Assembly: GCF_030908405.1 (NCBI RefSeq) | Contig: NZ_CP133089.1 | Location: 744,001 to 808,000 of the forward strand | Direction: 5' to 3' | Source: Aminobacterium sp. MB27-C1 | GTDB taxonomy: Bacteria; Synergistota; Synergistia; Synergistales; Aminobacteriaceae | DNA length: 64,000 nucleotides | Shown: piece by piece, positions 43,441 to 51,988 of the stretch | How the letters are laid out: each line of letters begins with the position of its first letter | Numbering within the stretch: position 1 is the first letter of the stretch | Position numbers and translations under genes: made by a program | Notes under the pieces: model-generated | Told to the model about the DNA's origin: nothing | Database searches by the model: none | What the model saw: the letters and a program-made list of their open reading frames with translations, nothing else

Positions 43441-44805
43441 TTATTTCACTCCAAGTTTTTCAACGGCAATAGGCATCAATTCAGAAGAGGCAAATATGGT
43501 TACGAGGTCTCCTGCATGAATAATCGTATCTCCCATAGGAACAAAGACTTCATTGTCTCTTCGAACGAGGGCGATCAGTATTCCTTTTGGAAGGTCCATC
43601 TCTGCCATGGTGAGGCCAGAAATGGCGCTTGTTTCCGAAATATGGGCTTCAAGCATCTCTGCATCTATCTTATCGAGAAGCGAGAGTGTTCCGGCTCCAG
43701 ATGGGTAGCGCACATTGCTCATAATAACAGAGGCAAGGGCCTGGTTAGGGTTGACCATGGCATCGACGGAGATGTAGTTATCGAGGTGCATGTACATCTG
43801 ACGTCGCACAACGGCAATGGCCTTTCTGGCTCCTAGAGCTTTGCCAACGACGCCGAAAAGGATATTGGCTTCATCGCTTTCAGTGGTACAGACAAAACCG
43901 TCGGCATCTTCCACGCCTTCATGTCTGAGCAATGTCTCATCGGCGCCATCTCCGCATAAGACGAGAGTTCGCTGCAACTCACTGGCGATTCGTTCGCACT
44001 TTTCCTTGTTGCGGTCAATAAGACGAATATCTACGCTCTTATAGTGTTTTTCGAGGCGATGGGCAACCTGATAGCCCAGTTTTCCGCCTCCGATAATAAA
44101 GACCTTTTTAAGGGGAGTGCTTTTCTCTCCGCTGAAAACTTCTTCCAACTGCCACACCTGGTCTTTTCTCGTGACGGTAAAGCAAATATCCCCTTCTTCC
44201 AGAATATTGTCTCCATAGGGAACAAATCCTTCCCCGTTTCTTTTTACATAGACAATAATGGCGGTAACATGAGGATATTGAATACGAAGCTGTTTAAGGC
44301 TGAGTCCCGCAAGGGGGGATTTATGGGCGATGGGAAAAGCATAAATACCAGCTATCCCTTCGAGCAACTCTGCTGTCTCCAGAGCGGAACTGACGGAAAG
44401 CAACTCTATAATCTGACGAGCGACAGACCGTTCGGGAGAGTTCATAACATCTATGCCAAGATCTCTGGCCCATGTGGGGCTATCTGTATATTCCAGCCCG
44501 CGAGCCCTTGAAATGACACGTTTAACTCCGGCCCTTTTCGCTATCCAGCACGCCATAATATTGACTTCGTCGCGATTGGTACAGGCGACCAAAATGTCTA
44601 TGGAACAGCCGCTCTTAACTCCGGCTTCTTCAAGAACGGAGGGACGAGATCCGTTTCCCCGGATCGTAATAACATCAAGCTCGTTATCGACCTTCAATGC
44701 TCGTTCCTTGTCTTCCTCAATAACTGTAATGTCGTGTCCTTCGGCGGAAAGACTTCTTGCTACGTGATACCCTACTTCTCCAGCACCAACAATAACGATA
44801 TGCAT
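43441..44805 (-). CDS. trkA: Trk system regulatory protein TrkA
   Basis: A 454-residue cytosolic protein with two RCK units. Each half has a Rossmann NAD-binding motif, MHIVIVGAGEVGYHVARSLS at the N-terminus and VFIIGGGKLGYQVAHRL near residue 232, followed by a TrkA_C subdomain. It binds NAD(H) or ATP and gates TrkH. First gene of the operon; its start has TAGGGATTGAG before the ATG. Both nucleotide motifs are intact. Confidence 0.95.
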   Translation of the reverse strand: MHIVIVGAGEVGYHVARSLSAEGHDITVIEEDKERALKVDNELDVITIRGNGSRPSVLEEAGVKSGCSIDILVACTNRDEVNIMACWIAKRAGVKRVISRARGLEYTDSPTWARDLGIDVMNSPERSVARQIIELLSVSSALETAELLEGIAGIYAFPIAHKSPLAGLSLKQLRIQYPHVTAIIVYVKRNGEGFVPYGDNILEEGDICFTVTRKDQVWQLEEVFSGEKSTPLKKVFIIGGGKLGYQVAHRLEKHYKSVDIRLIDRNKEKCERIASELQRTLVLCGDGADETLLRHEGVEDADGFVCTTESDEANILFGVVGKALGARKAIAVVRRQMYMHLDNYISVDAMVNPNQALASVIMSNVRYPSGAGTLSLLDKIDAEMLEAHISETSAISGLTMAEMDLPKGILIALVRRDNEVFVPMGDTIIHAGDLVTIFASSELMPIAVEKLGVK

Positions 44806-44883
44806 AACTCAATCCCTACTTCCAACATATGGTCGAGAATCTTCGGCCTATACTAGCAAAGCTTTATAGAAAAGCAACACCAT

Positions 44884-45930
44884 TTATGTTGCTACAAACC
44901 AATAAGAATATTCTGGAACCATGTCTGTGAAAACATGAAAGACAGTATCTGAGGCTTTTCCTCCCGCATGGTTTGAGAATAACTTTCTCATTTCGAAGAG
45001 AGCGTTTCGTAAAAGCTGTTCCGAATAGAATAGGGATTGAAGTCTTCTGTACAAAAGCACAGCAAGACGGCCGATCTTTTCAAGAGGGAGCTTGCCATAA
45101 AGAACGTAGAGATTTTTAAGAGCCGCAGCAAGCCACGATGGATCTTGATGTTTTGTTCCTTTACTTAAAATAGCTTCGATAACTGTTGTTTTTGTGCTAT
45201 CGAAGGGAGCTTTCATATAGGCATCTATCTTGGGGAAAACGTAGCCCGACAGGTAGTAGACAGATGCTACAGAAAGACGTTTCGAAGAGTATTTCCACTT
45301 ACGACGTGGGCTCGATTCGAGAATAATCCCTCTGGGCAGTGAGACACACCGTTGATAGATGTAGTGGGGGGTACGAAATGTTCGCCCACATAGAGACGCC
45401 ATATGGGCTGTCGTCCATCGAGTAGTTTTTTCGCTGATGCTCCAAAATTCCCCATGGCTTTCAGGGATGTTGAGAAACATACTGGCATAGTGTCCCCATC
45501 GCCACGAAGGGACCTCGCGCCAGGGCAGATATGAGGAGAATTCCTTAATAGCCGGAGTAACGATCTCCTGTTGTGCTAGTTTCATGAACTGCCGTTCAGG
45601 AAGGGTGTCGTATAAAAAAGGAAAGGCCGTTTCCGCCATGGCAGAAAGCATAGAATGCCAGCGATGGGCCTTATCCTGATAGATGTCATCTGTTTCTGGG
45701 GCAGCCATCAGGGAACAATGATACAGTATACTTAAGAATTGTTTCCATTCGATTGTTGGTCCTTGTGAAACGAGGGAAGGGAGGCCTATTTCCTGGCCTA
45801 AAGACGGTAACCACACAGTTGCATCGTGAACCGCAGAATCTAAAATATCTTGACGTAACAAAAAATCTAAGTTTGACTGTAAATCAAGAGCTTTCTTTAC
45901 CAAGTCCGGAGGGTATTTGGAATAAAGCAC
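44884..45930 (-). CDS. Unknown protein, 348 residues
   Basis: I do not recognise this protein. It has no signal peptide or clear membrane helix and is rich in Trp, Tyr, Ser, Leu and Arg. Noted segments: LRQDILDSAVHDATVWLPSL near the N-terminus, EVPSWRWGHYASMFLNIPES in the middle and SRRKW-type basic patches. It looks largely helical. The GTG at 45930 is chosen because GGAGGTGA lies 8 bases before it; the ATG six codons earlier overlaps that site. Convergent neighbours do not suggest a role; the trk operon follows on the same strand after 78 bases. A lineage-specific protein is likely. Confidence 0.6.
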   Translation of the reverse strand: MLYSKYPPDLVKKALDLQSNLDFLLRQDILDSAVHDATVWLPSLGQEIGLPSLVSQGPTIEWKQFLSILYHCSLMAAPETDDIYQDKAHRWHSMLSAMAETAFPFLYDTLPERQFMKLAQQEIVTPAIKEFSSYLPWREVPSWRWGHYASMFLNIPESHGEFWSISEKTTRWTTAHMASLCGRTFRTPHYIYQRCVSLPRGIILESSPRRKWKYSSKRLSVASVYYLSGYVFPKIDAYMKAPFDSTKTTVIEAILSKGTKHQDPSWLAAALKNLYVLYGKLPLEKIGRLAVLLYRRLQSLFYSEQLLRNALFEMRKLFSNHAGGKASDTVFHVFTDMVPEYSYWFVAT

Positions 45931-46060
45931 TCTTACGCTCACCTCCATTACAGAATGCTGTAATGTATTTATACTATGCCATATTTCCTACAGAAAGAGA
46001 AGGGCCATAATACGTATTTCATATATTCTTTTCTTACCCTTTTTGTGATAGTCTATACAT

Positions 46061-46954
46061 ATGAATAAGACAGCAGACGATAAGCCACTTATCTCACCTT
46101 TTCTAGTTCTTTTTTTAGGAGTTCTTGCCATATCTACAGGAGCAATATTTGCACGAATGGCACACCATGCTCATCCTCTTGTGATATCTGCATATCGAGT
46201 AGGTATTGCTGCCGTCGTCTTGTTGCCTCTCGCTCTCTGGCGTTGTCGTGAAGAGATTGCCATTCTTAGCAAGGGAGAGTGGCGGGCTCTTATCCTGTCG
46301 GGAATTTTTCTCGCTATTCACTTCGCCTTTTGGATATCATCTCTTTTTTATACATCAGTTGCAAGTTCTGTTGTTATTGCCGATACGATCCCTATTTGGA
46401 CCGCTTTTTTGGCTCCAATAATTACTCATGATAAGGTTAGTCGTAAAGCATGTTTGGGAATAGGCGTAGCGTTCATGGGAGGAATTGTGATCAGTCTGGG
46501 TGATTTCTCTGTAGGAAAAACAGCTTTGTGGGGCGATTCTCTAGCCTTGATCGGAGCTTGGGCGGCAACCCTTTATTTCCTTTGCGGACGCATTGCTCGT
46601 CGGCGAGTATCGTTGTTGACATATGCTTCTCTCTGTTATAGTGTAGCGGCCGTCTGTTTGTGGGGAGTTATCCTCTTCAAAAAACTTCCAGTTGCAGGTT
46701 TTTCTCTTCCAACGTGGGGAGCATTCTTGGGAATGGGCCTCATCCCGCAAATACTCGGACATAGTAGTTATAATTGGGCCTTGCGTTACGTTAACCCAAG
46801 TGCCGTTTCCGTAGCTTTGTTAGGAGAACCTGTGGGAAGTTCCATTCTTGCTTTTCTTTTATGGAAAGAAAAAATTACCCTCTTGACATTAGCTGGGGGA
46901 ATTCTCATCTTGCTCGGAATTTTCATAGTGGCCCATCATAGTGGGCGAAAATAG
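46061..46954 (+). CDS. EamA/DMT family transporter
   Basis: A 297-residue inner-membrane protein with ten helices in two repeated halves (EamA domains), each about 140 residues. Seen: ISTGAIFARMAHHAHPLVIS at the start and SSYNWALRYVNPSAVSVALLGEPVGSSILAF in the second half. The family exports amino acids and related metabolites. It overlaps nothing upstream; the following LpxH-like gene starts 52 bases after its stop on the same strand and may be co-transcribed. The cargo is not predictable. Confidence 0.85.
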   Translation: MNKTADDKPLISPFLVLFLGVLAISTGAIFARMAHHAHPLVISAYRVGIAAVVLLPLALWRCREEIAILSKGEWRALILSGIFLAIHFAFWISSLFYTSVASSVVIADTIPIWTAFLAPIITHDKVSRKACLGIGVAFMGGIVISLGDFSVGKTALWGDSLALIGAWAATLYFLCGRIARRRVSLLTYASLCYSVAAVCLWGVILFKKLPVAGFSLPTWGAFLGMGLIPQILGHSSYNWALRYVNPSAVSVALLGEPVGSSILAFLLWKEKITLLTLAGGILILLGIFIVAHHSGRK

Positions 46955-47006
46955 GCATACGAAGCTAGATATATACAAGTTAAGTGATGAAGAAAGGGGC
47001 CAAAGT

Positions 47007-47825
47007 ATGCATTACCGTTCAATATTTGTTTCAGATGTTCATCTTGGGTCGAGATGGAGCAAGGTCGATCAATTAGCAGCCTTTCTTTCTTCGTCTCTTT
47101 GCGATCGTCTTTATCTCGTAGGCGATATTATCGATGGCTGGAAATTTCGCCGTGAAGCTTTAAAAACACGTTCTTCACACTACCTGCTTCAGCTTTTGCT
47201 CAAGCTTTCTGAAAAAACAGAGGTCTTCTATATCCCTGGAAACCACGATGATTTCCTCGACGAGTTCAGAGGAAAGTGTCTCGGCGGTATCCACATTTTA
47301 GAGAAGAGCATTCATACTGCACGTGACGGACGGCGGTATCTTGTTACCCATGGCGATGAACTCGACATCATTTCCAAACATTCTGAATGGCTTGCCCGCA
47401 TTGGCGATGTTGCCTATGAAACGTCTCTGGCTTTGAATAATGGAATAAACCGCTTCTTCTCCAGCGAAAACCAGTGGTCTTTTTCTAAATCGGCGAAACG
47501 AGTGGTTAAGGAATTTGTAAAATGTATTAGTGGCTACGAGAAAAGGGTTACTGAAATCGCCCAAAAACATGATGTACAAGGTCTTGTCTGTGGTCACATT
47601 CATCATCCTGTCATGAAAAAAATAGGAAATATTCTTTACTGTAATACTGGAGATTGGTTAGAGAGTTGTTCAGCCGTTGTTGAAAATCAGGACGGAAGCC
47701 TTCAATCCCTTCTTTGGCAACAAATACAAAAACAGGCGATAGCTAGTCAAAATGGAATCAATGTCTTACCCGCTTTTCCCTTTATAGAAATTCCTGTACC
47801 TTTTTTAAGCTGCAAAAGTCGTTAA
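47007..47825 (+). CDS. LpxH-like UDP-2,3-diacylglucosamine diphosphatase
   Basis: A 272-residue metallophosphoesterase of COG2908. Seen: the dimetal set SDVHLGS, GDIIDGW, GNHDD, THGDELD and GHIHHP. The protein resembles LpxH and relatives, which split UDP-2,3-diacylglucosamine into lipid X and UMP in lipid A synthesis at the inner membrane surface, and it fits a two-membrane cell. Homologues of this longer type are sometimes of unclear substrate, so the name is provisional. The ATG at 47007 is chosen for GAAAGGGG before it; a frame extending 22 codons further lacks a site. Confidence 0.75.
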   Translation: MHYRSIFVSDVHLGSRWSKVDQLAAFLSSSLCDRLYLVGDIIDGWKFRREALKTRSSHYLLQLLLKLSEKTEVFYIPGNHDDFLDEFRGKCLGGIHILEKSIHTARDGRRYLVTHGDELDIISKHSEWLARIGDVAYETSLALNNGINRFFSSENQWSFSKSAKRVVKEFVKCISGYEKRVTEIAQKHDVQGLVCGHIHHPVMKKIGNILYCNTGDWLESCSAVVENQDGSLQSLLWQQIQKQAIASQNGINVLPAFPFIEIPVPFLSCKSR

Positions 47826-47868
47826 AATTATGTACAATGCCTCGTAGAGGTATGCGAGGTGTTAAGAA

Positions 47869-48276
47869 GTGAAAACATCATATTTTGCACATAAAGAAGC
47901 AATATCAAACCCTGATTCTGTAGCTATTTGCAGGGGAGTGCCTTCGTGGTTCAAGGGGAGAATCTACTCTCCGCTAGCCCCTTCGTGGGAACTGCTTCAG
48001 CAGGGAAAAAGGAGTAAAATCCCTCCCCATGTCTGCGCCTTGGAATATTATAAAGAGGTCCTTTCCCTTTTAAACCCATCGCAAGTCTATAAAGATCTTG
48101 GAGAGAATGCTATCCTTTTATGTTGGGAGAAGCCTGGGGATTTCTGCCATCGCCGTATTGTGGCTGTATGGCTTGAAAAAAAATTGAATGTACGAGTTCC
48201 CGAATTGGACTATGAAAATCTTTTGTTTGACGATTATGATGTAGATATTGAAACTTTTCTAAAGACAGTTTTGTAA
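47869..48276 (+). CDS. DUF488 family protein
   Basis: A 135-residue protein. LLCWEKPGDFCHRRIVAVWLEKK is the typical C-terminal signature of DUF488, with the conserved Cys and His-Arg-Arg. The first half (AICRGVPSWFKGRIYSPLAP) also fits. The biochemical role is unknown. The GTG start has GAGGTG before it. It differs from the DUF488 protein at 8044-8400, which belongs to the YeaO-like branch. A short CCTCG/CGAGG hairpin precedes the start. Confidence 0.75.
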   Translation: MKTSYFAHKEAISNPDSVAICRGVPSWFKGRIYSPLAPSWELLQQGKRSKIPPHVCALEYYKEVLSLLNPSQVYKDLGENAILLCWEKPGDFCHRRIVAVWLEKKLNVRVPELDYENLLFDDYDVDIETFLKTVL

Positions 48277-48306
48277 GTTTGCTCAAGAAAGGGTTGAAAC
48301 TATACT

Positions 48307-48834
48307 ATGACGCCATGGCAGCTTTTTAAAATGTTTTTTAAAATTAGTTCCGTAACCTTTGGTGGCGGAGTCGTTATTCTGGGTATGGCCGAAACGGAAG
48401 TTCGTAAAAGGGGAGATATGGCAGAGCAGGATCTGCTCGATATTGTCAGCTTGTCGGCAGCCATGCCAGGGCCTCTTGCAGTCTCTTCATCTTTCCTTAT
48501 AGGGAAACATTATAGCGGCATTCCCGGAGCTGTTATGGCCGTTCTCGGCGTTTTAGTTCCTCCTTTCACCATTATTTTGTTGCTTTCGAATCTTGTCTTG
48601 CGTTATCAGAATTCCCCGGCGTTAAAGGCCTTTTTCCTCGGCGTGATCTGTGCCGTGGCTGCTTTGCTGGTCAATGTCGTTGCTCGTCAGCTGAAAACCA
48701 TTCTTTTTTCTGATTTGCTGAATCTCATTCCATATGCCGTAGTTATTGCACTCATGCTTTTCTTGAATATTCATCCTCTTTTTGCCATAGCCGTAGGTGT
48801 TGCTATTCAGTGGTTCAGAAAGGAGAAAAAATAA
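48307..48834 (+). CDS. Chromate transporter half, subunit 1
   Basis: A 175-residue inner-membrane protein with about five helices: one half of a CHR-family anion transporter. Seen: FKISSVTFGGGVVILGMAE and AAMPGPLAVSSSFLIG, the repeated motif. Short-chain CHR proteins work as two-gene pairs, unlike the fused long form in Proteobacteria. Known members expel chromate; in an anaerobe another oxyanion or a metabolite is possible. It overlaps the partner gene by one base (TAATG). Confidence 0.9.
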   Translation: MTPWQLFKMFFKISSVTFGGGVVILGMAETEVRKRGDMAEQDLLDIVSLSAAMPGPLAVSSSFLIGKHYSGIPGAVMAVLGVLVPPFTIILLLSNLVLRYQNSPALKAFFLGVICAVAALLVNVVARQLKTILFSDLLNLIPYAVVIALMLFLNIHPLFAIAVGVAIQWFRKEKK

Positions 48835-49358
48835 TGAAACTTCTCTTGCTTGCTTTGGCCTTCGCTCGGATAGGTGTAGGAGCTTTTGGTGGCGGAATTT
48901 CCACCATTCCTTTAATAGAGCACGAACTTGTTATAAACTATGGGTGGCTGACGCCACAAGAATTTAACCAGGTCTTGGCTTTGGCGCAAGTTACGCCTGG
49001 TCCTATAGCTGTCAATGCAGCAACTTTCGTTGGCTTTCATCAAGGCGGTATCTTGGGGTCTTTTATTGCCACTGCATCAGTAGTTTCGGCTCCTCTTCTT
49101 GTATTGCTGTGTGTTCTTCTAGTTATGAAGAAAAGTTCGGATGAAAAAGTTGAACGTTTTAAAAAGTCTTTGCGTCCAGCGGTAGGGGCCCTTCTGACTC
49201 TTGCTGTTGTCCCCCTTTTAAAGACAGCTCTTTCTCAGTGGCAGGCTGCACTTCTCTTTGCTCTGGGAGTAGCTTTTTTCCAGCTTCGCATCTTTAAAAA
49301 TAATCCACCTCTGCTCTTTGTTCTTTTTGGAGTTGTGGGCCTTTTTCTTTTTCAGTAA
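48834..49358 (+). CDS. Chromate transporter half, subunit 2
   Basis: A 174-residue partner of the preceding protein, with the same CHR motif pair: ARIGVGAFGGGISTIPLIEH and LALAQVTPGPIAVNAATFVG. The ATG at 48834 overlaps the upstream stop by one base, so translation is coupled and the two subunits are presumably made in equal amounts. Length is usual for the short-chain form. Confidence 0.9.
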   Translation: MKLLLLALAFARIGVGAFGGGISTIPLIEHELVINYGWLTPQEFNQVLALAQVTPGPIAVNAATFVGFHQGGILGSFIATASVVSAPLLVLLCVLLVMKKSSDEKVERFKKSLRPAVGALLTLAVVPLLKTALSQWQAALLFALGVAFFQLRIFKNNPPLLFVLFGVVGLFLFQ

Positions 49359-49446
49359 GTAGTAAACTCTACTATACGTGGCAAGCTTTATTATTCGCAT
49401 GTGTTTGGCTCCTAGATAAAGAATCTCTTTTGAAGGAGAGATGCAT

Positions 49447-50520
49447 ATGGTTTTCAAACAAAAGCATCGTCGCCGATCTGAAAAAGCGGGACTCCCTCCC
49501 GGTACTCTTATTCATGTAGGTGAGAAAAGAGAGGGAGAAGTGGGGTTACATCTGATTCACTATGGAACAGACGTTCTTGAAGAAAAGTCTTTATCGAATT
49601 TCACGGAGTACGAAAACAAAGAGATAAAGACAGAAGGCATAGAGTGGCTTGATGTTGTGGGACTTCACGACACGGCATTGATAGAGCAGATAGGAAAAAA
49701 GTTTTCTATTCATCCCCTTGCTCTTGAAGATATTCTTAACACGGAGCAGCGTCCTAAAATTGATGAATACGATGATTTCCTCTACATCGTTCTTAAGATG
49801 CTTGATCTAGATGAAGAGACGGGAGCTCTCACTATTGAACAGGTCAGTTTTATTCTGAAAGAGAATCTCGTCATCTCTTTTCAGGAGCGTAAGGGAGATG
49901 TTTTCGATTCAGTTCGAGAACGCATACGCAATACGGCAGGGCGCTTTAGAAAACTTGGCGCTGATTACCTTCTCTATGCTCTCATGGATTCTGTTGTGGA
50001 CAATTATTTCGTCATTTTAGAAAAGATCGGAGAGCAGGTCGAGGAGACAGAAGAACTGTTGCTCACTCATCCCGACCAGGAAACAGTGCGCTCTATTTAC
50101 AGAATGAAGAGAGAACTTCTTACGTTAAGACATGCCGTTTGGCCTCTGCGCGAAGCAGTGAGCTCTATACGAAAAACCGAACATATTCTTGTCCAGTCGC
50201 AGACACAAACCTATTTCAGCGACCTCTACGATCATGTTATACAAAACATTGATACTGTTGAAAATTTCAGGGAAACTGTCTCTGGAATGCTTGACTTGTA
50301 TCTCTCTTCCATAAGCAACCGCATGAACGAAGTCATGAGAGTTCTTACAGTTATAGCAACCCTTTTTATTCCATTAACATTCATCGTTGGTGTGTACGGA
50401 ATGAATTTCAAATATATGCCAGAGCTTGAATGGCATTGGGGGTATCCCTTTGTCTGGATTCTCATGGCATGTATTGCTTTGGTCATGATGTACTGGTTTA
50501 AGAGAAAGAAGTGGTTATAG
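49447..50520 (+). CDS. corA: Magnesium/cobalt channel CorA
   Basis: A 357-residue inner-membrane channel. A long cytosolic funnel domain with coiled helices leads to two C-terminal membrane helices; the hallmark VYGMNFKYMPE lies between them and the second ends in a basic KRKK tail. CorA forms a pentamer that lets in Mg2+ (also Co2+ or Ni2+) and is closed by cytosolic Mg2+. The ATG at 49447 is preferred since GAAGGAG is at good distance; an ATG six bases earlier is too close to it. First gene of a dense operon; comB begins 4 bases after it. Confidence 0.95.
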   Translation: MVFKQKHRRRSEKAGLPPGTLIHVGEKREGEVGLHLIHYGTDVLEEKSLSNFTEYENKEIKTEGIEWLDVVGLHDTALIEQIGKKFSIHPLALEDILNTEQRPKIDEYDDFLYIVLKMLDLDEETGALTIEQVSFILKENLVISFQERKGDVFDSVRERIRNTAGRFRKLGADYLLYALMDSVVDNYFVILEKIGEQVEETEELLLTHPDQETVRSIYRMKRELLTLRHAVWPLREAVSSIRKTEHILVQSQTQTYFSDLYDHVIQNIDTVENFRETVSGMLDLYLSSISNRMNEVMRVLTVIATLFIPLTFIVGVYGMNFKYMPELEWHWGYPFVWILMACIALVMMYWFKRKKWL

Positions 50521-50523
50521 CCC

Positions 50524-51264
50524 ATGAAAAGAATCGATGTGGTGCTTTCTCCAGCAGAAGAACTGCCAGAGGCCGATGGATGGCTCGTTATCGATATACT
50601 TCGGGCATCGACAACGATTACTACTTTTTTTGACAACGGCGGAACCGAGCTTTTTCCGGTAGCTACATTGGAGGAAGCCTTTCGTTTAAAAAAAGAGCGA
50701 GGCGAGGCAACTCTTCTCATGGGAGAAAGAAACGCTCTTTCTCCAGAAGGTTTCGATCTTGGAAACTCGCCACTCGATTTGTCTAAAGAACTTCTGGCAC
50801 GTCGTCCGTCAGGTGTTATGACAACCACGAATGGTACTTTAGCCTTGCAGAAGGCGGCAGAGACGGGAGTTCCAGTATGGGTAGCTTGTGGCAGAAATGC
50901 AACGGCAGCCATAGAGAAACTGTGGAAAAGCGGAACTGAATTGGCCATACTTTGTGCTGGCCGATATGGCCGACTTGCCTTCGATGACGGAGCATGTGCC
51001 GGAATGTTGGTCCATATGCTGCAAAAAAAAGATTCATCCCTTGTTCTCCGAGACGGAGCTTTAACAGCTCTTGCTATGTGGAATTATGCAGAAAGAGATC
51101 TTCTGAACGCCCTGAACAAAGCTGAACACGCCAAAAGTCTTTATGAACTGAATATGGAGTCAGATATTCTGTTTGCGAGTCAAATCGACGTGACACGTAC
51201 AGTAGCGTGTCTTTATAAAAGTGAAGCGTTAGTCCTCAGGAGGGATTGTGATGATCCAATATGA
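50524..51264 (+). CDS. comB: ComB-type 2-phosphosulfolactate phosphatase
   Basis: A 246-residue cytosolic phosphatase of the ComB family, which dephosphorylates 2-phosphosulfolactate in coenzyme M synthesis in archaea and occurs in many bacteria without CoM. Seen: VIDILRASTTITTFFDNGG, then TTTNGTLALQKA and CAGRYGRLAFDDGACAG. The length is normal. No ComA or ComC gene is beside it, so the in vivo substrate is uncertain here. It overlaps the sirtuin gene by 14 bases and follows corA by 4. Confidence 0.85.
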   Translation: MKRIDVVLSPAEELPEADGWLVIDILRASTTITTFFDNGGTELFPVATLEEAFRLKKERGEATLLMGERNALSPEGFDLGNSPLDLSKELLARRPSGVMTTTNGTLALQKAAETGVPVWVACGRNATAAIEKLWKSGTELAILCAGRYGRLAFDDGACAGMLVHMLQKKDSSLVLRDGALTALAMWNYAERDLLNALNKAEHAKSLYELNMESDILFASQIDVTRTVACLYKSEALVLRRDCDDPI

Positions 51265-51988
51265 AAAACTTGCCGAGTGTTTAACAACTGCTCGGAAAGC
51301 AGTCGTCTTTTCGGGAGCTGGAACGAGCACTAGATCTGGACTTCCCGATTTCAGATCATCCCAAGGGTTGTGGACTCATTATGACCCAATGGCTCTTGCT
51401 TCTGTAGAGGCCATGAATACGAACAGACAGGCGTTTTTGGAATTTTACCGGTATAGAATAAAATCCGTTAAACGGGCAGCTCCCAATGCTGCTCATCACA
51501 TTTTGGCAGAGTGGGAGAAACATAATCTTGTAAAAGGTGTTATTACTCAGAATGTTGACGGCTTTCACCAGGAAGCGGGAAGCATGAACGTCATAGAACT
51601 TCACGGTTCTCTTCGCAACGTGCAGTGCAGACGCTGCATGCAGGTCTTTTCCTCAGACCTCTTGCTGGAACAGGAAACGTGCCCCATGTGCGACGGCGAT
51701 TTACGCCCCGGCGTTGTTCTTTTCGGAGAACTTTTACCAGAAGGCCCCATGGAGGAAGCAAGGAAACTTTCGACGACCTGCGATCTCTTTATAGTGCTTG
51801 GGTCGTCTCTTAACGTTTCTCCTGCCAACCTCTTTCCTGTTGATGCCTACCGTAACGGTGCTCAACTTGTGATTATCAATAAAGAGACCACGCAATTTGA
51901 TTCAGTAGCATCTTTTGTCATTCATGAAAATCTTGTCGATGTATTAAAGGAAATACACCATATTCTCTACGGAGAAGGGGGCTTTTAA
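51251..51988 (+). CDS. Sirtuin NAD-dependent protein deacylase
   Basis: A 245-residue Sir2-type deacylase that removes acyl groups from lysine, using NAD+. Seen: FSGAGTSTRSGLPDFRSSQG (NAD site), TQNVDGFHQEAG, the catalytic His in ELHGS, the zinc ribbon CRRCMQ ... CPMCDG, and VLFGELLPEG. All key residues are present. The ATG at 51251 is used, with GGAGGG before it; a GTG lies three bases upstream. It overlaps comB and the next gene starts directly after its stop, so the four proteins are made from one message. Confidence 0.9.
   Translation: MIQYEKLAECLTTARKAVVFSGAGTSTRSGLPDFRSSQGLWTHYDPMALASVEAMNTNRQAFLEFYRYRIKSVKRAAPNAAHHILAEWEKHNLVKGVITQNVDGFHQEAGSMNVIELHGSLRNVQCRRCMQVFSSDLLLEQETCPMCDGDLRPGVVLFGELLPEGPMEEARKLSTTCDLFIVLGSSLNVSPANLFPVDAYRNGAQLVIINKETTQFDSVASFVIHENLVDVLKEIHHILYGEGGF

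Noticed and set aside
50524-51264. Coenzyme M synthesis pathway
   Set aside because: Only ComB is present nearby; the Ldh2-family enzyme at 21966 could in principle be a sulfolactate dehydrogenase but lies 29 kb away with its own symporter operon, so a pathway cannot be claimed.
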